From VAXT01 sp963794605 (lineage in GTDB: Bacteria > Actinomycetota > Thermoleophilia > Gaiellales > Gaiellaceae), in the NCBI GenBank assembly GCA_963794605.1, contig CAWCEN010000003.1:1-64000 (forward strand): a DNA stretch of 64,000 bases. Direction: 5' to 3'. Made by a program: the position numbers and the translations under genes. The stretch's first letter is position 1; every line of letters starts with the position of its first letter. Below, in pieces: positions 63,350 through 64,000 of the stretch. The notes beneath the pieces were generated by a model that did no database searches, was not told where the DNA came from, and was given only the letters and a program-made list of their open reading frames with translations.

Positions 63350-64000
63350 GTGGGGCGCCTGCTTCGGCACCGTAACTTCGGGCCGTACTTCGTCGGGAAC
63401 GCCTGCTCTGCGAGCGGGGCGTGGTTCCAGAACCTCGCGTCGGCGGTTCTGATCTACCGGCTCACGCACTCGGCTGTGCTGCTCGGCGTACTCCAGTTCG
63501 CGCAATTCGGGCCCATCCTCCTGCTCGCACCCTGGACCGGAGCTGCGGCCGATCGCTTCGACCGGCGACGTCTGCTCCTGGCGACCCAGGCCGCCCAGAC
63601 GACGCTGAGCGCGGTCCTCGCCGTGTTCGCCTTCGCCGGGCTCGCGACGGAGCACGTCGTGCTCGGGTTCTCGTTCGTGCTCGGGATCTTGACCGCGCTC
63701 GCCCTGCCGGCGCAGCAGGCGCTGATCGCGTCCCTCGTCGATCGCGACGACCTGCCCTCAGCCGTCGCTCTGAACTCGATGACCTACAACGTCGCGCGGG
63801 CCGTCGGCCCGAGCCTGGCGGCGCTCGTCATCGGTGCATTCGGCGTCGCGGCAGCATTCGCGGTCAACTCCGTCTCGTACCTCGTCCTGGCTGCGGCGGT
63901 GCTCATCGTGCGCCCCCGCCCGCAGGAGCGGTCGACATCCTCACGGCTGCGCGAGAGTCTGCAGCTCATCGGGCGCGAACCGAGGCTCGCCGGGTACCTG
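63350..64000 (+). CDS. MFS transporter, partial (runs off window)
   Basis: At least 217 aa from GTG 63350 to the window edge. The product starts GRLLRHRNFGPYFVGNACSASG and shows the EntS-type MFS pattern: loop 2-3 'GAAADRFDRRRLLLATQ' with the conserved Asp-Arg, helices around 15-37, 46-62, 80-98, 103-125, 140-165 and 170-188, and 'SLVDRDDLPSAVALNSMTYNVARAVGPSLAALVIG' in parts, typical of enterobactin-exporter and macrolide-efflux-like MFS_3 proteins. Probably a drug or siderophore exporter; substrate unknown. Confidence 0.85.
   Translation, partial: MGRLLRHRNFGPYFVGNACSASGAWFQNLASAVLIYRLTHSAVLLGVLQFAQFGPILLLAPWTGAAADRFDRRRLLLATQAAQTTLSAVLAVFAFAGLATEHVVLGFSFVLGILTALALPAQQALIASLVDRDDLPSAVALNSMTYNVARAVGPSLAALVIGAFGVAAAFAVNSVSYLVLAAAVLIVRPRPQERSTSSRLRESLQLIGREPRLAGYL

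Overview
The window reads as chromosomal DNA of a high-GC Actinomycetota. I infer a Thermoleophilia-type lineage (Gaiellales or Solirubrobacterales-like) from the gene style: class III cyclases opening with 'FLFTDIE(Q/G)ST', RTX proteins ending in 'DxICGLGG' repeats, and short lipoproteins rich in Ser/Thr/Pro. This placement is inference, not a database result.

Layout. 1-3926: 3' part of an rRNA operon. The 23S gene is interrupted by a 750-nt group I intron (1986-2735) carrying a LAGLIDADG homing endonuclease gene, followed by 5S and a terminator. 3927-16805: mixed chromosomal genes (HYR-domain protein, GNAT acetyltransferase, M48 protease, an odd tRNA, a cyclase fused to a beta-propeller, small membrane proteins, histidine phosphatase, SDR, then the dgt-dnaG pair). 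16806-16878: tRNA-Asn.

16866-39542: an accessory region whose ends are the 15-bp 3' end of tRNA-Asn, with matching putative integrase arm sites just inside each end. The native tRNA terminator appears to have been pushed to 39550. A third, 29-bp copy of the tRNA 3' end at 21920 splits the region into two units. The left and middle parts hold lipoproteins, secreted proteins, a zinc metalloprotease, a two-domain cyclase, an RCC1-repeat protein, a delta-60-like propeller protein, gene remnants and repeated hairpins. The right end (33.2-38.9 kb) is a phage- or plasmid-like module: HNH protein, PD-(D/E)XK nuclease, leader peptide, SSB-like protein with a DDVPF tail, a 56-aa protein, primase-polymerase, zinc-ribbon protein, small HTH protein and tyrosine recombinase, several joined by ATGA overlaps.

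39740-64000: chromosomal genes again (MscS channel, zinc dehydrogenase, DsbA-like protein, peroxiredoxin, Tet(M)-type GTPase, two large exported Calx-beta/Ig/RTX proteins, subtilase, tRNA-Leu, hexapeptide acetyltransferase, Flp pilin, thiol peroxidase with cupins, HemQ-like protein, glycosidase-like protein, uvrC, start of an MFS exporter).

Caution: at least a dozen loci, inside and outside the element, carry single-nucleotide frameshifts in otherwise well-conserved genes, often in short homopolymers. Assembly indels are at least as likely as real pseudogenes. I mark each one.
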